Under the pieces are notes generated by a model that made no database searches, was not told the DNA's origin, and worked only from the letters and a program-made list of their open reading frames with translations. 7,363 bases of DNA, from contig JAIEBL010000156.1 of assembly GCA_029069015.1 (NCBI GenBank), positions 1 to 7,363 on the forward strand. Direction: 5' to 3'. Positions 1-6,416 of this stretch are shown here, in pieces (within the stretch, counting starts at the first letter, position 1; the number at the start of each line of letters is the position of its first letter). A program made the position numbers and the translations under genes. This DNA is from Clostridiales bacterium (lineage in GTDB: Bacteria > Bacillota > Clostridia > Christensenellales > Pumilibacteraceae).

Positions 1-1
1 G

Positions 2-907
2 AGTGCATTTGCAGGTTGCAGTAGCCTAACGAGTATAACGATCCCGAGCAGCGTGACGAGTATTGAGCGTGGAGCGTTTTCGGGTTGCAATAACTTAATA
101 CAAACCGAAAACGGCATACAATATGTAGACAAATGGGTTATAGATTGTGATACATCGGTTCAAACTATTTCGTTGCGATCAAATGCGGTCGGAATCGGAG
201 ATTATGCATTCTATAATTGCAGTAGCCTAATGAGTATAACGATACCGAACAGTGTAACGAGTATCGGGGAGTATGCATTCCGTTATTGCAGTAGCCTGAC
301 GAGTATAACGATACCGAACAGCGTGACGAGCATCGGGAATAGTGTATTCTACGGTTGCAGTAGCCTAACGAGTATAGAGATACCGAACAGTGTAACGAGT
401 ATCGGGAATAGTGTATTCTACGGTTGCAGTAGCCTAACGAGTATAACGATACCGAACAGCGTAACGAGTATCGGGGATTATGCATTCTATAATTGCAGAA
501 AGCTAACGAGTATCACGATACCGAACAGCGTGACGAGTATCGGGAGTTGTGCATTCGATGGTTGCAGTAGCCTAACGAGTATAACGATACCGAACAGCGT
601 AACGAGTATCAAGGAGGAGACATTTGGGAATTGCGGAAGCCTTACGAGTATAACGATACCGAATAGCGTGACGAGTATCGGGGAGTTTGCATTCTCTGGT
701 TGCAGTGGACTTACGAGCATAACGATACCACGTAATGTAACAAGTATCGAACAGTATGTGTTTCAGGGGTGTCGGATGTTAACGATATTTTGCGAAGCGA
801 CGGCTAGACCGAGCGGTTGGGATAAAAGTAGGTGGAATTTTTGTTACCGTACTACGGGTGGTGAATATATTTACTGCCCCGTCGTATGGGGATATACGGG
901 CAACTGA
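2..907 (+). CDS. BspA-like leucine-rich-repeat surface protein (LRR_5 type), 5' end missing
   Basis: The reading frame is open from base 2, so the gene starts left of the window; the GTG at 53 lies inside a repeat and is not a credible start. The visible part is about 301 codons, ending in TGA at 905-907. It holds one LRR unit at the left edge, then a non-repeat island (NGIQYVDKWVIDCDTS..), then eight consecutive 23-residue units of the pattern LTSITIPNSVTSIGxxAFxxC, and a Cys/Trp-rich cap (FCEATARPSGW ... CPVVWGY). This is the LRR_5/BspA family, whose members are mostly secreted or surface proteins involved in adhesion or host/biofilm contact. The signal peptide and any anchor would be upstream; no LPXTG or membrane helix is present at the C-terminus. 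A terminator follows directly. The family call is firm; the ligand is unknown. Confidence 0.93.
   Translation, partial: SAFAGCSSLTSITIPSSVTSIERGAFSGCNNLIQTENGIQYVDKWVIDCDTSVQTISLRSNAVGIGDYAFYNCSSLMSITIPNSVTSIGEYAFRYCSSLTSITIPNSVTSIGNSVFYGCSSLTSIEIPNSVTSIGNSVFYGCSSLTSITIPNSVTSIGDYAFYNCRKLTSITIPNSVTSIGSCAFDGCSSLTSITIPNSVTSIKEETFGNCGSLTSITIPNSVTSIGEFAFSGCSGLTSITIPRNVTSIEQYVFQGCRMLTIFCEATARPSGWDKSRWNFCYRTTGGEYIYCPVVWGYTGN
227..778 (+). repeat. Eight tandem 69-bp units encoding 23-residue LRRs
   Basis: Eight units of exactly 69 bases run in frame without gaps; each starts at the CTA/CTT leucine codon of LTSITIP. Similarity is at DNA level and not only protein level: the stretch CGAGTATAACGATACCGAA recurs almost unchanged in most units. 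Units 2 and 3 (296-433) are nearly identical, which points to recent duplication. The last unit (LTSITIPRNVTSIEQYVFQGCRM) is the most diverged. Such arrays can change copy number by recombination or slippage. Confidence 0.93.
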
Positions 908-924
908 TTGAATCAAGGTTCATT

Positions 925-956
925 AAAAAGCGGACACAGTATCGTGTCCGCTTTTT
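925..956 (+). terminator. Rho-independent terminator of the LRR gene
   Basis: A perfect 13-bp inverted repeat (AAAAAGCGGACAC, six-base loop AGTATC, GTGTCCGCTTTTT) sits 17 bases after the LRR stop codon and ends in a T-run. The A-run on the left arm means it could also work on the other strand, but no gene from the right approaches it on the - strand. Confidence 0.9.
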
Positions 957-1045
957 GCGTATCCAATAATCAATCTTTTATTTCTTTTCAATATAGCTGT
1001 AACAAAATCATACTGTCAAGCGTCATATATATGAACGCGAGTTAT

Positions 1046-1220
1046 AGCGCAACGAGTATCGTGAGTTGTGCATTCAATGGTTGCAGGTCCTGACGAGTAT
1101 AAAATTTAACAGCACAAAAGCGCAATGGGCGACAATCAGTAAGGGAGGACACCGGAACGATAATACAAGAACTACACCGTGACTTATACGGACGGGACGC
1201 TTAGCAAGAGCGAAAGCTAA
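1046..1220 (+). pseudogene. Decayed 3' fragment of a BspA-like LRR gene
   Basis: From about 1046 the sequence matches the LRR unit of the upstream gene (SATSIVSCAFNGC, compare NSVTSIGSCAFDGC at 529-573). The frame then breaks: TGCAGGTCCTGACG is one base short of an in-frame version, and after the shift it reads LTSIKFNSTKAQWATISKG, a common BspA-family end module. A second one-base loss near 1170 is needed to recover NYTVTYTDGTLSKSES followed by TAA at 1218-1220. No start codon with a ribosome binding site and no further upstream LRR units are present, so this is the tail of a lost paralogue rather than a working gene. Sequencing error could explain one of the shifts but not the missing front part. 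Confidence 0.75.
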
Positions 1221-1252
1221 AAAATAGAAATTATTTTACGGGAGGAAATACT

Positions 1253-2488
1253 ATGAAGAAAATCACAACGGTATTCACGGCATTTATCTTGGTTTTGGCA
1301 TCAGCCTTGACTCTAACAGGCTGTGGATTGTTCGGAAGCGGCAAGGATAACGGGAATATAACAACTTTTGAAAAAACCTTGAATGCAAAGCCCGTATCGG
1401 CTTCCAATAGCAGTAGTCAATTGAATGTACTTGATGCGGTAACGGATGGAACGTATAATTATTTTCTCGTTGATATTGGTTGCATAAAGGATATGTATAT
1501 TTCTACTCTGGCAATGGTAGATTATACAGGGCTTCCGATTTCATTTTCTAAAACCACAAACATGTCTTCTACATATATGTCGAGTGTCACTAAGAGTGTT
1601 TCCGAAAGTATAACCGTGTCTGATTCTCAAAGCGCTAAAGTGGGTATTAGCGTAGCATGGGAAAAGGAGTTTGCTAAGCCTGGCACCTTTTCTGTTAAAG
1701 GTAATTTAGAGTGGAACGGTACGTGGACGAACACTAATACATCTTCAAAGTCTACGTCCAACACTGTTGAAAGTGCAAAAAAGTTTGAAGAGTCGCAAAC
1801 CGTAAGCTATTCTTTCGGGGAAAACACATCACCTATCGGTCGATACAGATATGCGACTTACGGAATCGGAGATGTTTATTTTACCGTTAAAACATCTTTG
1901 GATAATAGTAAGCTTGTCGATATCGACACAATAGTGTGCGCCAGAGAGTCTGATTATTTTCTGCGTTCAGAGTTTTCAAGTACTGGTGAGTTTAATAATG
2001 CCCCAATTGGCGATATCAATATTCAAGAAGATTTCTACCGGTATTTACCCATTCCTACTAAAAGTGGAGAACTTGAAAAACCGTGCGAACTAGTCGTATA
2101 CGACGGCACGATAAGAACGGGCAAGAAAAAAATTCGCGGCAGCGGCAGATTTACCGTAGACAGTTTTACGCTTAACAAGTCCATTGACGAATTAAAAGAT
2201 GCTGGTTATACGAAATTGCATTTCGAGATCAACTATCAATTAAAAGAAGTGAATAATTGCCTGCAATACATTTCGTTACGTACGGTAACCAATACTTCTA
2301 TTAGAGAGGAAACGATGTCTCACGGCGGGAGTAGCAAAAATAAAAATTGGGAAACGCACTGTTTATCATGTAGCTACTTACTTAATGGGCTTGACTCTCA
2401 TACGTTCAATTTCAAATGTCAAGCCGAAAATAAAATGTGGAAAGATTTCTACATCGGCACGGTGACAGTTAAGGTTACGGCAACGTAA
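1253..2488 (+). CDS. Secreted lipoprotein of unknown function with Ser/Thr-rich beta region
   Basis: This encodes 411 residues; the start is fixed by GGGAGGA at 1240-1246, six bases before ATG. Residues 1-23 are a type II signal peptide (MKK, hydrophobic stretch, LTGC) with Cys24 as the lipidated residue, so the mature protein should be tethered to the outer face of the membrane. Residues 97-190 are very rich in Ser/Thr in alternating patterns (SVTKSVSESITVSDSQS; TNTNTSSKSTSNTV), followed by beta-type segments with GRYRYATYGIGDVYFTV (196-212). Residues about 275-411 look like a separate beta-rich domain. I do not recognise a family with certainty. The Ser/Thr-rich strands around a short amphipathic stretch resemble in style the stem region of aerolysin/ETX-MTX2 pore-forming proteins, but this is an impression only. 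The MACPF signature YGTHF is absent. The gene stands alone between an LRR remnant and a repeat element, and its base composition looks more AT-rich than that of the genes to its right. Confidence 0.85.
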   Translation: MKKITTVFTAFILVLASALTLTGCGLFGSGKDNGNITTFEKTLNAKPVSASNSSSQLNVLDAVTDGTYNYFLVDIGCIKDMYISTLAMVDYTGLPISFSKTTNMSSTYMSSVTKSVSESITVSDSQSAKVGISVAWEKEFAKPGTFSVKGNLEWNGTWTNTNTSSKSTSNTVESAKKFEESQTVSYSFGENTSPIGRYRYATYGIGDVYFTVKTSLDNSKLVDIDTIVCARESDYFLRSEFSSTGEFNNAPIGDINIQEDFYRYLPIPTKSGELEKPCELVVYDGTIRTGKKKIRGSGRFTVDSFTLNKSIDELKDAGYTKLHFEINYQLKEVNNCLQYISLRTVTNTSIREETMSHGGSSKNKNWETHCLSCSYLLNGLDSHTFNFKCQAENKMWKDFYIGTVTVKVTAT

Positions 2489-2543
2489 AGATGATTGATT
2501 ATTGAAAAGTCTTGGTAATAGATCAGACGAAGTGACAAGGAAG

Positions 2544-2728
2544 AGATTTCTCGACTTCGCTCGAAATGACAAAGGAGTAGGCTCTCCGTCATTGCGAGGA
2601 GCGAAGCGACGAAGCAATCCAGAGGCAAGCGATACATTAAAGCTGGATTGCTTCGCCTGAGGCTCGCAATACTCGTCTTCGGCTTGTGGCGTTCGCGCTT
2701 CGCGCTCGGCTGAGGACGAGGGCATGAC
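2544..2728. repeat. Composite interspersed palindromic (REP-like) repeat
   Basis: This non-coding stretch holds at least two elements. The first, 2544-2571, is an imperfect dyad around TCGACTTCGCTCGA ending in ATGACA. The second, 2588-2728, begins GTCAT and ends ATGAC; inside it a perfect 13-bp inverted repeat CGAAGCAATCCAG / CTGGATTGCTTCG (2610-2622 and 2643-2655) is flanked by ATTGCGAG / CTCGCAAT (2591-2598 and 2663-2670). The right part (2672-2720) adds CTCGTC / GACGAG and a GC-rich hairpin. Similar GTCATTGCGAGG...CGAAGCAATCC palindromes are known as scattered intergenic repeats in many bacteria and often yield false small ORFs. No transposase is present. Confidence 0.8.
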
Positions 2729-2734
2729 AAAAGA

Positions 2735-2772
2735 AAAAAGCGCTTTGCACTGTTTTGTGTAAAGCGCTTTTT
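2735..2772. terminator. Bidirectional terminator between convergent genes
   Basis: A 16-bp stem with one G-U pair (AAAAAGCGCTTTGCAC at 2735-2750, GTGTAAAGCGCTTTTT at 2757-2772) has a six-base loop and A/T tracts on both sides. It lies 21 bases beyond the kinase stop on the - strand and 246 bases beyond the lipoprotein stop on the + strand, so it can end both transcripts. Confidence 0.9.
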
Positions 2773-2793
2773 GCGTATCGGATAAAATACTTT

Positions 2794-4194
2794 TTATTTT
2801 TTGCCTCTCGTGCCAAACAGTTTTTCCATGAGCGTGGGTTTTCGCTCGCGTGTGACCGAACGCATTTTCTGCGCGTCGGTGCTCGTTTGTTTCTTTGCGG
2901 CGGCTTTGCCTTCCTTTGCCACTTTTGCGCGTTCGGCTTGCGTTCTTGCGAGCGCTTCGCGTTTGGCTTTTTCGGCTTTGAGCGCGGCGAGTTTTTCGGC
3001 GGCTTCTTGTTCGACCGAAGACGCGGAAGCCTTCGTTTGCTTTTCCGGGCTCTTGCTCTTTGTGTCCGTAGCAGTCGCGCGTGCGGTCGCTTTCGTGGCC
3101 GTGCTGCTCTCGGGCGGCGTTGTCTTTTTGGGCGCACTCAGACGGGTGCTGCGGGGTGACGGGGCAGGGGAAGCGGCGGAGGGCTCTTCGCCGTCCTGCG
3201 TTTTGCGCGCATTCCTGCGGGTACTGCCGTATAAGCCTTTCATCATCTGAGACACGTCGCGGTAGCGGTGCTCGCTGTATACGGCGAGCGACTTCATGAG
3301 CGCGCTTTCCTGCGTGGGGGAAACGGTCGCGCCCTTTTCGGACGGGCGCACGATCGTGTCCTTATACATACGCTGAATGCTTTCGGGCGGGAGCATGCCC
3401 GTGATGGCAAAGTAGATGGTGACGCCGAGGGCGTAGATATCCGTCCACGGCCCTTGCTCGCCGTGCGTACGGTACTGCTCTTCGGGCGCAAACCCTTGCT
3501 TTAAAACGATGGAAAGGCTTTTGCCGTCGAGGTTGGACTGCTTTGCCGCGCCGAAGTCGATCAGCTTGACCTCGTTGGATTTGGTGATGATGATGTTATC
3601 GGGGGAAATGTCGCGGTGGATAAGCCCCAAACGGTGCACTTCCACGAGCGATTCCATAATGGGACGCAGGATCGTAAGGATCTCGTCGCAAGGAATCTTG
3701 CCGCCTTTTCGCTGCAAGTATTTTTTGAGCGACAGGCCGTCTAAATATTCCATAACGATATACGCCGTGCCGTTTGCCGAAAAGAAGTCGCGCACCGAAA
3801 CGATACCGGGTAAGTTTTTGACTTTGGCAAGCGTTTTCGCTTCGTCGATAAACCGTTTTAGGCCGCGGTTGGACGCCGCCTGGTTTTGCTTACTGTTGAT
3901 GATGACCTGATTGCTTCTCGGCACGCGGTTGACGTAGCCCGAGGGGAAGTATTCTTTGACGGCGACCTTGATGCCCTGGCTCAAATCCCAGGCAAGGTAG
4001 GTGATGCCGAAGCCGCCTTCGCCGAGCGCTTTGGAAATCAGATATTTTTCGGCAAGGACGGTGCGCTGGGGCAGGTGGTGCGGGGGCGAGGGGGTGTCGT
4101 CTGCTTTTTTGTGGCAGGTTTCGCATACGCGCCCATGGTCGAGATTGCCGAAGCAGTACAGACAAATATTCTTATTCGTTCTGATTCTCGCCAT
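2794..4194 (-). CDS. Soluble Ser/Thr protein kinase with N-terminal Cys4 zinc-ribbon-like element
   Basis: This encodes 466 residues. Residues 11-27 contain CLYC ... CETC, a likely small zinc-binding ribbon. The kinase domain covers about 51-323 and has all key residues: Gly-rich loop GEGGFG (58-63), VAVK Lys80, helix-C Glu118, catalytic HRDISPDN (Asp195, Asn200), DFG (213-215), APE (236-238), DIYALG (252-257) and Arg310. It should therefore be active in transferring phosphate from ATP to Ser/Thr. Residues 325-466 form a low-complexity Ala/Ser/Lys/Pro tail with a charged predicted helix at about 394-435. There is no transmembrane segment and no PASTA domain, unlike PrkC/Stk1, so it is probably cytoplasmic. 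The ATG overlaps the end of the upstream phosphatase gene by 23 bases; GGAGG on the - strand at 4204-4208 supports this start. The substrate is unknown. Confidence 0.95.
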   Translation of the reverse strand: MARIRTNKNICLYCFGNLDHGRVCETCHKKADDTPSPPHHLPQRTVLAEKYLISKALGEGGFGITYLAWDLSQGIKVAVKEYFPSGYVNRVPRSNQVIINSKQNQAASNRGLKRFIDEAKTLAKVKNLPGIVSVRDFFSANGTAYIVMEYLDGLSLKKYLQRKGGKIPCDEILTILRPIMESLVEVHRLGLIHRDISPDNIIITKSNEVKLIDFGAAKQSNLDGKSLSIVLKQGFAPEEQYRTHGEQGPWTDIYALGVTIYFAITGMLPPESIQRMYKDTIVRPSEKGATVSPTQESALMKSLAVYSEHRYRDVSQMMKGLYGSTRRNARKTQDGEEPSAASPAPSPRSTRLSAPKKTTPPESSTATKATARATATDTKSKSPEKQTKASASSVEQEAAEKLAALKAEKAKREALARTQAERAKVAKEGKAAAKKQTSTDAQKMRSVTRERKPTLMEKLFGTRGKK

Positions 4195-4963
4195 CGGCTT
4201 CGCCCTCCTCCTCGTCCTCTAAGACCGTCATCACGACGGCGGAGTAGTTGTCGTTGTACTTTCCCGCGCGGGAAAGAAGGCGGTTTTCCATTTTAAGAAG
4301 CGCTTCGCTCGGGGTCGCCGAGCTTACCAGATCGGCTTCCATCTCTTCCTCGTATACGTATTCCCAAAAGCCGTCGGTGCAGAGAATGAATGCGTCGCCC
4401 TTATGAAGCGGGCGGGAGTCCACGTTGCAGTCGGGGGCAATATAATAGTCGTTGCCCAAGACCCGCGTAAGCTTGTTCTGGTCTTTGTGCGAGCGAATGT
4501 CGCGTAAGCTGATTTGTCCCATATCCACCGCCATTTGGCTGAGGGAGTGGTCTTTCGTCTGGAAAGCGAGCTTGCCGCCGCGGAACATGTAGATACGCGT
4601 ATCGCCGATATGGCACATCACCGTGTGCGTGCCGTCCGTCGCAAGGCAGGCGACGGTGGTGCAGCTCGATTTGATCTGCGGGTTGGCTTCCTTGTAGTCG
4701 GTCACGTAGTTGTGCGCCGCTTTGACGTAGCTTTGCACGAATTCGGGCATAAACGCGCGCTTGCGGTCAAGCGTACGGATCTCCATAAAGTTCTCTATGA
4801 TTTTGGTGGCGCAAAGTCTGCTCGCCACTTCGCTTCCCACGTAGCTGCCCAGTCCGTCGCATACGACGAGGCAGGCTTCGTTGTCTTCGGCAAACGTTGC
4901 CAGGAAGTCTTGATTGTATTCCCTGCCGCCCTGTTTGCAGAGCGCGGAAGTCAGAAGTTTCAT
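4172..4963 (-). CDS. PP2C-family Ser/Thr protein phosphatase
   Basis: This encodes 263 residues, typical for a bacterial single-domain PPM/PP2C enzyme. Visible motifs are GGREYNQD (12-19, the RxxNxD motif with metal ligand Asp19), VVCDGLGSYVG (33-43, Asp36-Gly37; DGLGS in place of the usual DGMGG), SCTTVACL (100-107), HIGDTRIY (118-125), KDHS (137-140), CTDGFWE (195-201, metal ligand Asp197) and the terminal NDNYSAVVM (237-245, Asp238). The protein ends in an acidic tail (from about 249). It has no signal peptide or membrane segment, so it should act in the cytoplasm, removing phosphate placed by the adjacent kinase and perhaps acting on the kinase itself. It is the first gene of the operon; AAAAGGAAA at 4971-4979 is the binding site for this start, and a sigma-A promoter lies at 5011-5039. 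Confidence 0.95.
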   Translation of the reverse strand: MKLLTSALCKQGGREYNQDFLATFAEDNEACLVVCDGLGSYVGSEVASRLCATKIIENFMEIRTLDRKRAFMPEFVQSYVKAAHNYVTDYKEANPQIKSSCTTVACLATDGTHTVMCHIGDTRIYMFRGGKLAFQTKDHSLSQMAVDMGQISLRDIRSHKDQNKLTRVLGNDYYIAPDCNVDSRPLHKGDAFILCTDGFWEYVYEEEMEADLVSSATPSEALLKMENRLLSRAGKYNDNYSAVVMTVLEDEEEGEADGENQNE

Positions 4964-5009
4964 ATCGTTTTTTCCTTTTCAACCGTTAAACGTGCTTACT
5001 ATACCTATC

Positions 5010-5029
5010 TAGTATATCAGTATATACTA
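5010..5029. promoter_or_regulatory. Dyad overlapping the phosphatase promoter, possible operator
   Basis: TAGTATAT, four bases CAGT, ATATACTA form a perfect 8-bp inverted repeat that covers the -10 box and part of the spacer of the - strand promoter. A repressor bound here would block the promoter. The sequence is AT-rich and the -10 box itself contributes to it, so the dyad could be incidental. Confidence 0.4.
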
Positions 5030-5039
5030 AGTTTTTCAA
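5011..5039 (-). promoter_or_regulatory. Sigma-A promoter of the phosphatase-kinase operon
   Basis: Read on the - strand, TTGAAA (5034-5039) is followed after exactly 17 bases by TATACT (5011-5016). Transcription would start near 5004, leaving a leader of about 40 bases before the phosphatase ATG. Confidence 0.75.
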
Positions 5040-5061
5040 AAAAGCAAGCGAAAGGGGGAGC

Positions 5062-5095
5062 GGCGCAAAAAATATTCGTTTATGCCTTTTGCGCC
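5062..5095. promoter_or_regulatory. 9-bp inverted repeat in the divergent spacer
   Basis: GGCGCAAAA (5062-5070) and TTTTGCGCC (5087-5095) are perfect complements with a 16-base loop. The repeat lies just upstream of the purE -35 box and upstream of the - strand promoter. A T-rich run follows on the right, so it has terminator-like shape, but no + strand gene runs into it. It may be an operator or part of a set of GCAAAA half-sites. Confidence 0.4.
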
Positions 5096-5107
5096 TATAT
5101 TTTTTAT

Positions 5108-5136
5108 TTGACCTTTTTGCCGAAAAATGCTACAAT
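5108..5136 (+). promoter_or_regulatory. Sigma-A promoter of the pur genes
   Basis: TTGACC (5108-5113), a 17-base spacer and TACAAT (5131-5136) give a near-consensus promoter. Transcription would start near 5143, about 37 bases before purE, which is too short for a purine riboswitch. An inverted repeat TTTTGCCG / CGGCAAAA (5115-5122 and 5142-5149) brackets the -10 box and could be a repressor site. Confidence 0.85.
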
Positions 5137-5179
5137 GTTTACGGCAAAATGTCGCTTTCTTTAAAGGAGAACAAATCGA

Positions 5180-5671
5180 ATGAAAGTAGCCGTAATAATG
5201 GGTAGCAAATCGGATTTCGAAGTCGTAAAGCCCTGCCTTGCCGCACTCGACAAATTCGGCGTGGAGACGGTCGTACGCGTCATGAGTGCGCACCGTACGC
5301 CCGACGCCGCGCACGCGTTTGCCGCGTCTGCCGCAAAGGAAGGGTACGAAGTGCTCATCGGCGTTGCGGGCAAAGCCGCGCACCTTGCGGGTGTCTTGGC
5401 GGCGAGCACGCCGTTGCCCGTCATTGCGCTTCCCGTGCAGACCTCGCTCGCAGGCGGGCTCGACTCGCTTCTTAGTACCGTGCAGATGCCGAGCGGCATT
5501 CCTGTTGCGACGGTGGGGATCAACGCGGGGGAGAACGCGGGACTACTTGCGGTGCAGATGCTCTCGTTAAAGTATCCGCAGCTTCAAGATAAACTCATTG
5601 CCTACAAAAAGGAAATGAAAGAAAAGATCGAGCGCGACGACGCCGAACTGCAAAAAAGTCTTAACAAATAA
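5180..5671 (+). CDS. purE: N5-carboxyaminoimidazole ribonucleotide mutase (PurE, class I)
   Basis: This encodes 163 residues, the normal length for the single-domain bacterial enzyme. It shows MGSKSD (7-12), the catalytic SAHRTP (36-41, His38), AGKAAHL (63-69) and GGLDSLLS with PSGIPVATV, all forming the nucleotide-binding site of the PurE octamer. It moves the carboxyl group of N5-CAIR to C4, giving CAIR in de novo purine synthesis. Class I enzymes usually need PurK to make N5-CAIR; purK is not in this window. The residue after AAHL is Ala where Pro is usual, a minor change. The start is supported by AAAGGAGA at 5163-5170 and a promoter at 5108-5136. It is the first gene of the operon, with 34 bases to purC. 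Confidence 0.96.
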   Translation: MKVAVIMGSKSDFEVVKPCLAALDKFGVETVVRVMSAHRTPDAAHAFAASAAKEGYEVLIGVAGKAAHLAGVLAASTPLPVIALPVQTSLAGGLDSLLSTVQMPSGIPVATVGINAGENAGLLAVQMLSLKYPQLQDKLIAYKKEMKEKIERDDAELQKSLNK

Positions 5672-5705
5672 TTAAAAATTTGATTTTATAAAGGAGCTTT
5701 TTCCC

Positions 5706-6416
5706 ATGAAAGCAGAAAAGCAAGAACAGTTGTACGAAGGCAAGGCAAAGAAAGTATTTGCGACGAGCAACCCCGATATCGTTTTGGTGGCCTATAAGGA
5801 CGACGCGACCGCGTTTAACGGGTTGAAGAAAGGCACGATCGTCGGGAAGGGCGTCGTGAACAATCGGATGAGCAATCACATGTTCCGTCTTCTTGAAAAA
5901 GCGGGCGTGCCCACGCACTACGTCGAAGAGCTCTCCGAGCGCGAAACGCTCGTGAAAAAGGTGCAGATCGTTCCGCTCGAAGTGATCATCCGCAACGTGG
6001 CGGCGGGCAGCATGAGCAAGCGTCTCGGTATCCCCGAGGGCACGGCGCTCAAATGCCCCGTCCTCGAATTTTCGTATAAGAACGACGACCTCGGCGACCC
6101 GATGATCAACTCGTATCACGCGCTTGCCATGGGGCTTGCGACCAAGGAAGAGATTGATAAGATCGCCGAACTTTCGTTTAAAGTCAACGCGTTTATGATC
6201 GATTACTTCAAGGGGCGCAACATCGACCTGATCGACTTCAAACTCGAATTCGGTCGCTACAAGGGACAGATCATTCTCGCGGACGAAATTTCGCCCGACA
6301 CCTGCCGTTTCTGGGACAGCACCACCAAAGAAAAGCTGGACAAAGATCGCTTCCGTCGCGACATGGGTGGCGTGGAGGAAGCGTATGCGGAGATGATGAA
6401 ACGCTTAGGCTTATAG
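5706..6416 (+). CDS. purC: Phosphoribosylaminoimidazole-succinocarboxamide synthase (PurC)
   Basis: This encodes 236 residues, the typical bacterial length. Motifs are YEGKAKKVF (10-18), [10 protein letters not shown] (30-39), the first SAICAR synthetase signature [14 protein letters not shown] (89-102) and the second signature LIDFKLEFG (175-183), followed by [14 protein letters not shown]. The enzyme joins CAIR and aspartate using ATP to give SAICAR, taking the product of PurE directly. AAAGGAG at 5690-5696 lies nine bases before the ATG. No promoter or terminator separates it from purE, so the two are co-transcribed. Confidence 0.97.
   Translation: MKAEKQEQLYEGKAKKVFATSNPDIVLVAYKDDATAFNGLKKGTIVGKGVVNNRMSNHMFRLLEKAGVPTHYVEELSERETLVKKVQIVPLEVIIRNVAAGSMSKRLGIPEGTALKCPVLEFSYKNDDLGDPMINSYHALAMGLATKEEIDKIAELSFKVNAFMIDYFKGRNIDLIDFKLEFGRYKGQIILADEISPDTCRFWDSTTKEKLDKDRFRRDMGGVEEAYAEMMKRLGL

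Noticed and set aside
165..720. Two open frames on the - strand across the LRR array (165-485 and 487-720)
   Set aside because: The 69-base period is a multiple of three, so a stop-free frame on one unit stays open on all. The products are repetitive antisense readings with no ribosome binding site.
227..778. Regular repeat array that could be taken for a CRISPR
   Set aside because: Units are contiguous, in frame and without unique spacers, and they encode canonical LRRs.
908..1093. Open frame of 61 codons after the LRR stop
   Set aside because: It spans the terminator hairpin, has no ribosome binding site, and its end is just the LRR remnant read until the frameshift.
2378..2730. Small - strand open frames giving peptides such as GLLRRFAPRNDG and HFERSREISS
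   Set aside because: These are the well-known false peptides produced by translating the palindromic interspersed repeat; they also overlap the lipoprotein end and have no supporting start signals.
2755..4296. Several open frames on the + strand, and others on the - strand, across the kinase gene
   Set aside because: They lie opposite or out of frame with a kinase whose motifs are complete; their products are Arg/Ala/Phe-rich composition artefacts of GC-rich codons.
5062..5107. Rho-independent terminator upstream of purE
   Set aside because: The stem and following T-rich run have the right look, but the 16-base loop is large and no + strand gene lies upstream within the divergent spacer, so there is nothing to terminate.
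5137..5179. Purine riboswitch in the purE leader
   Set aside because: The promoter leaves only about 37 bases of leader, far less than the roughly 70-base aptamer needs, and no aptamer core is visible.
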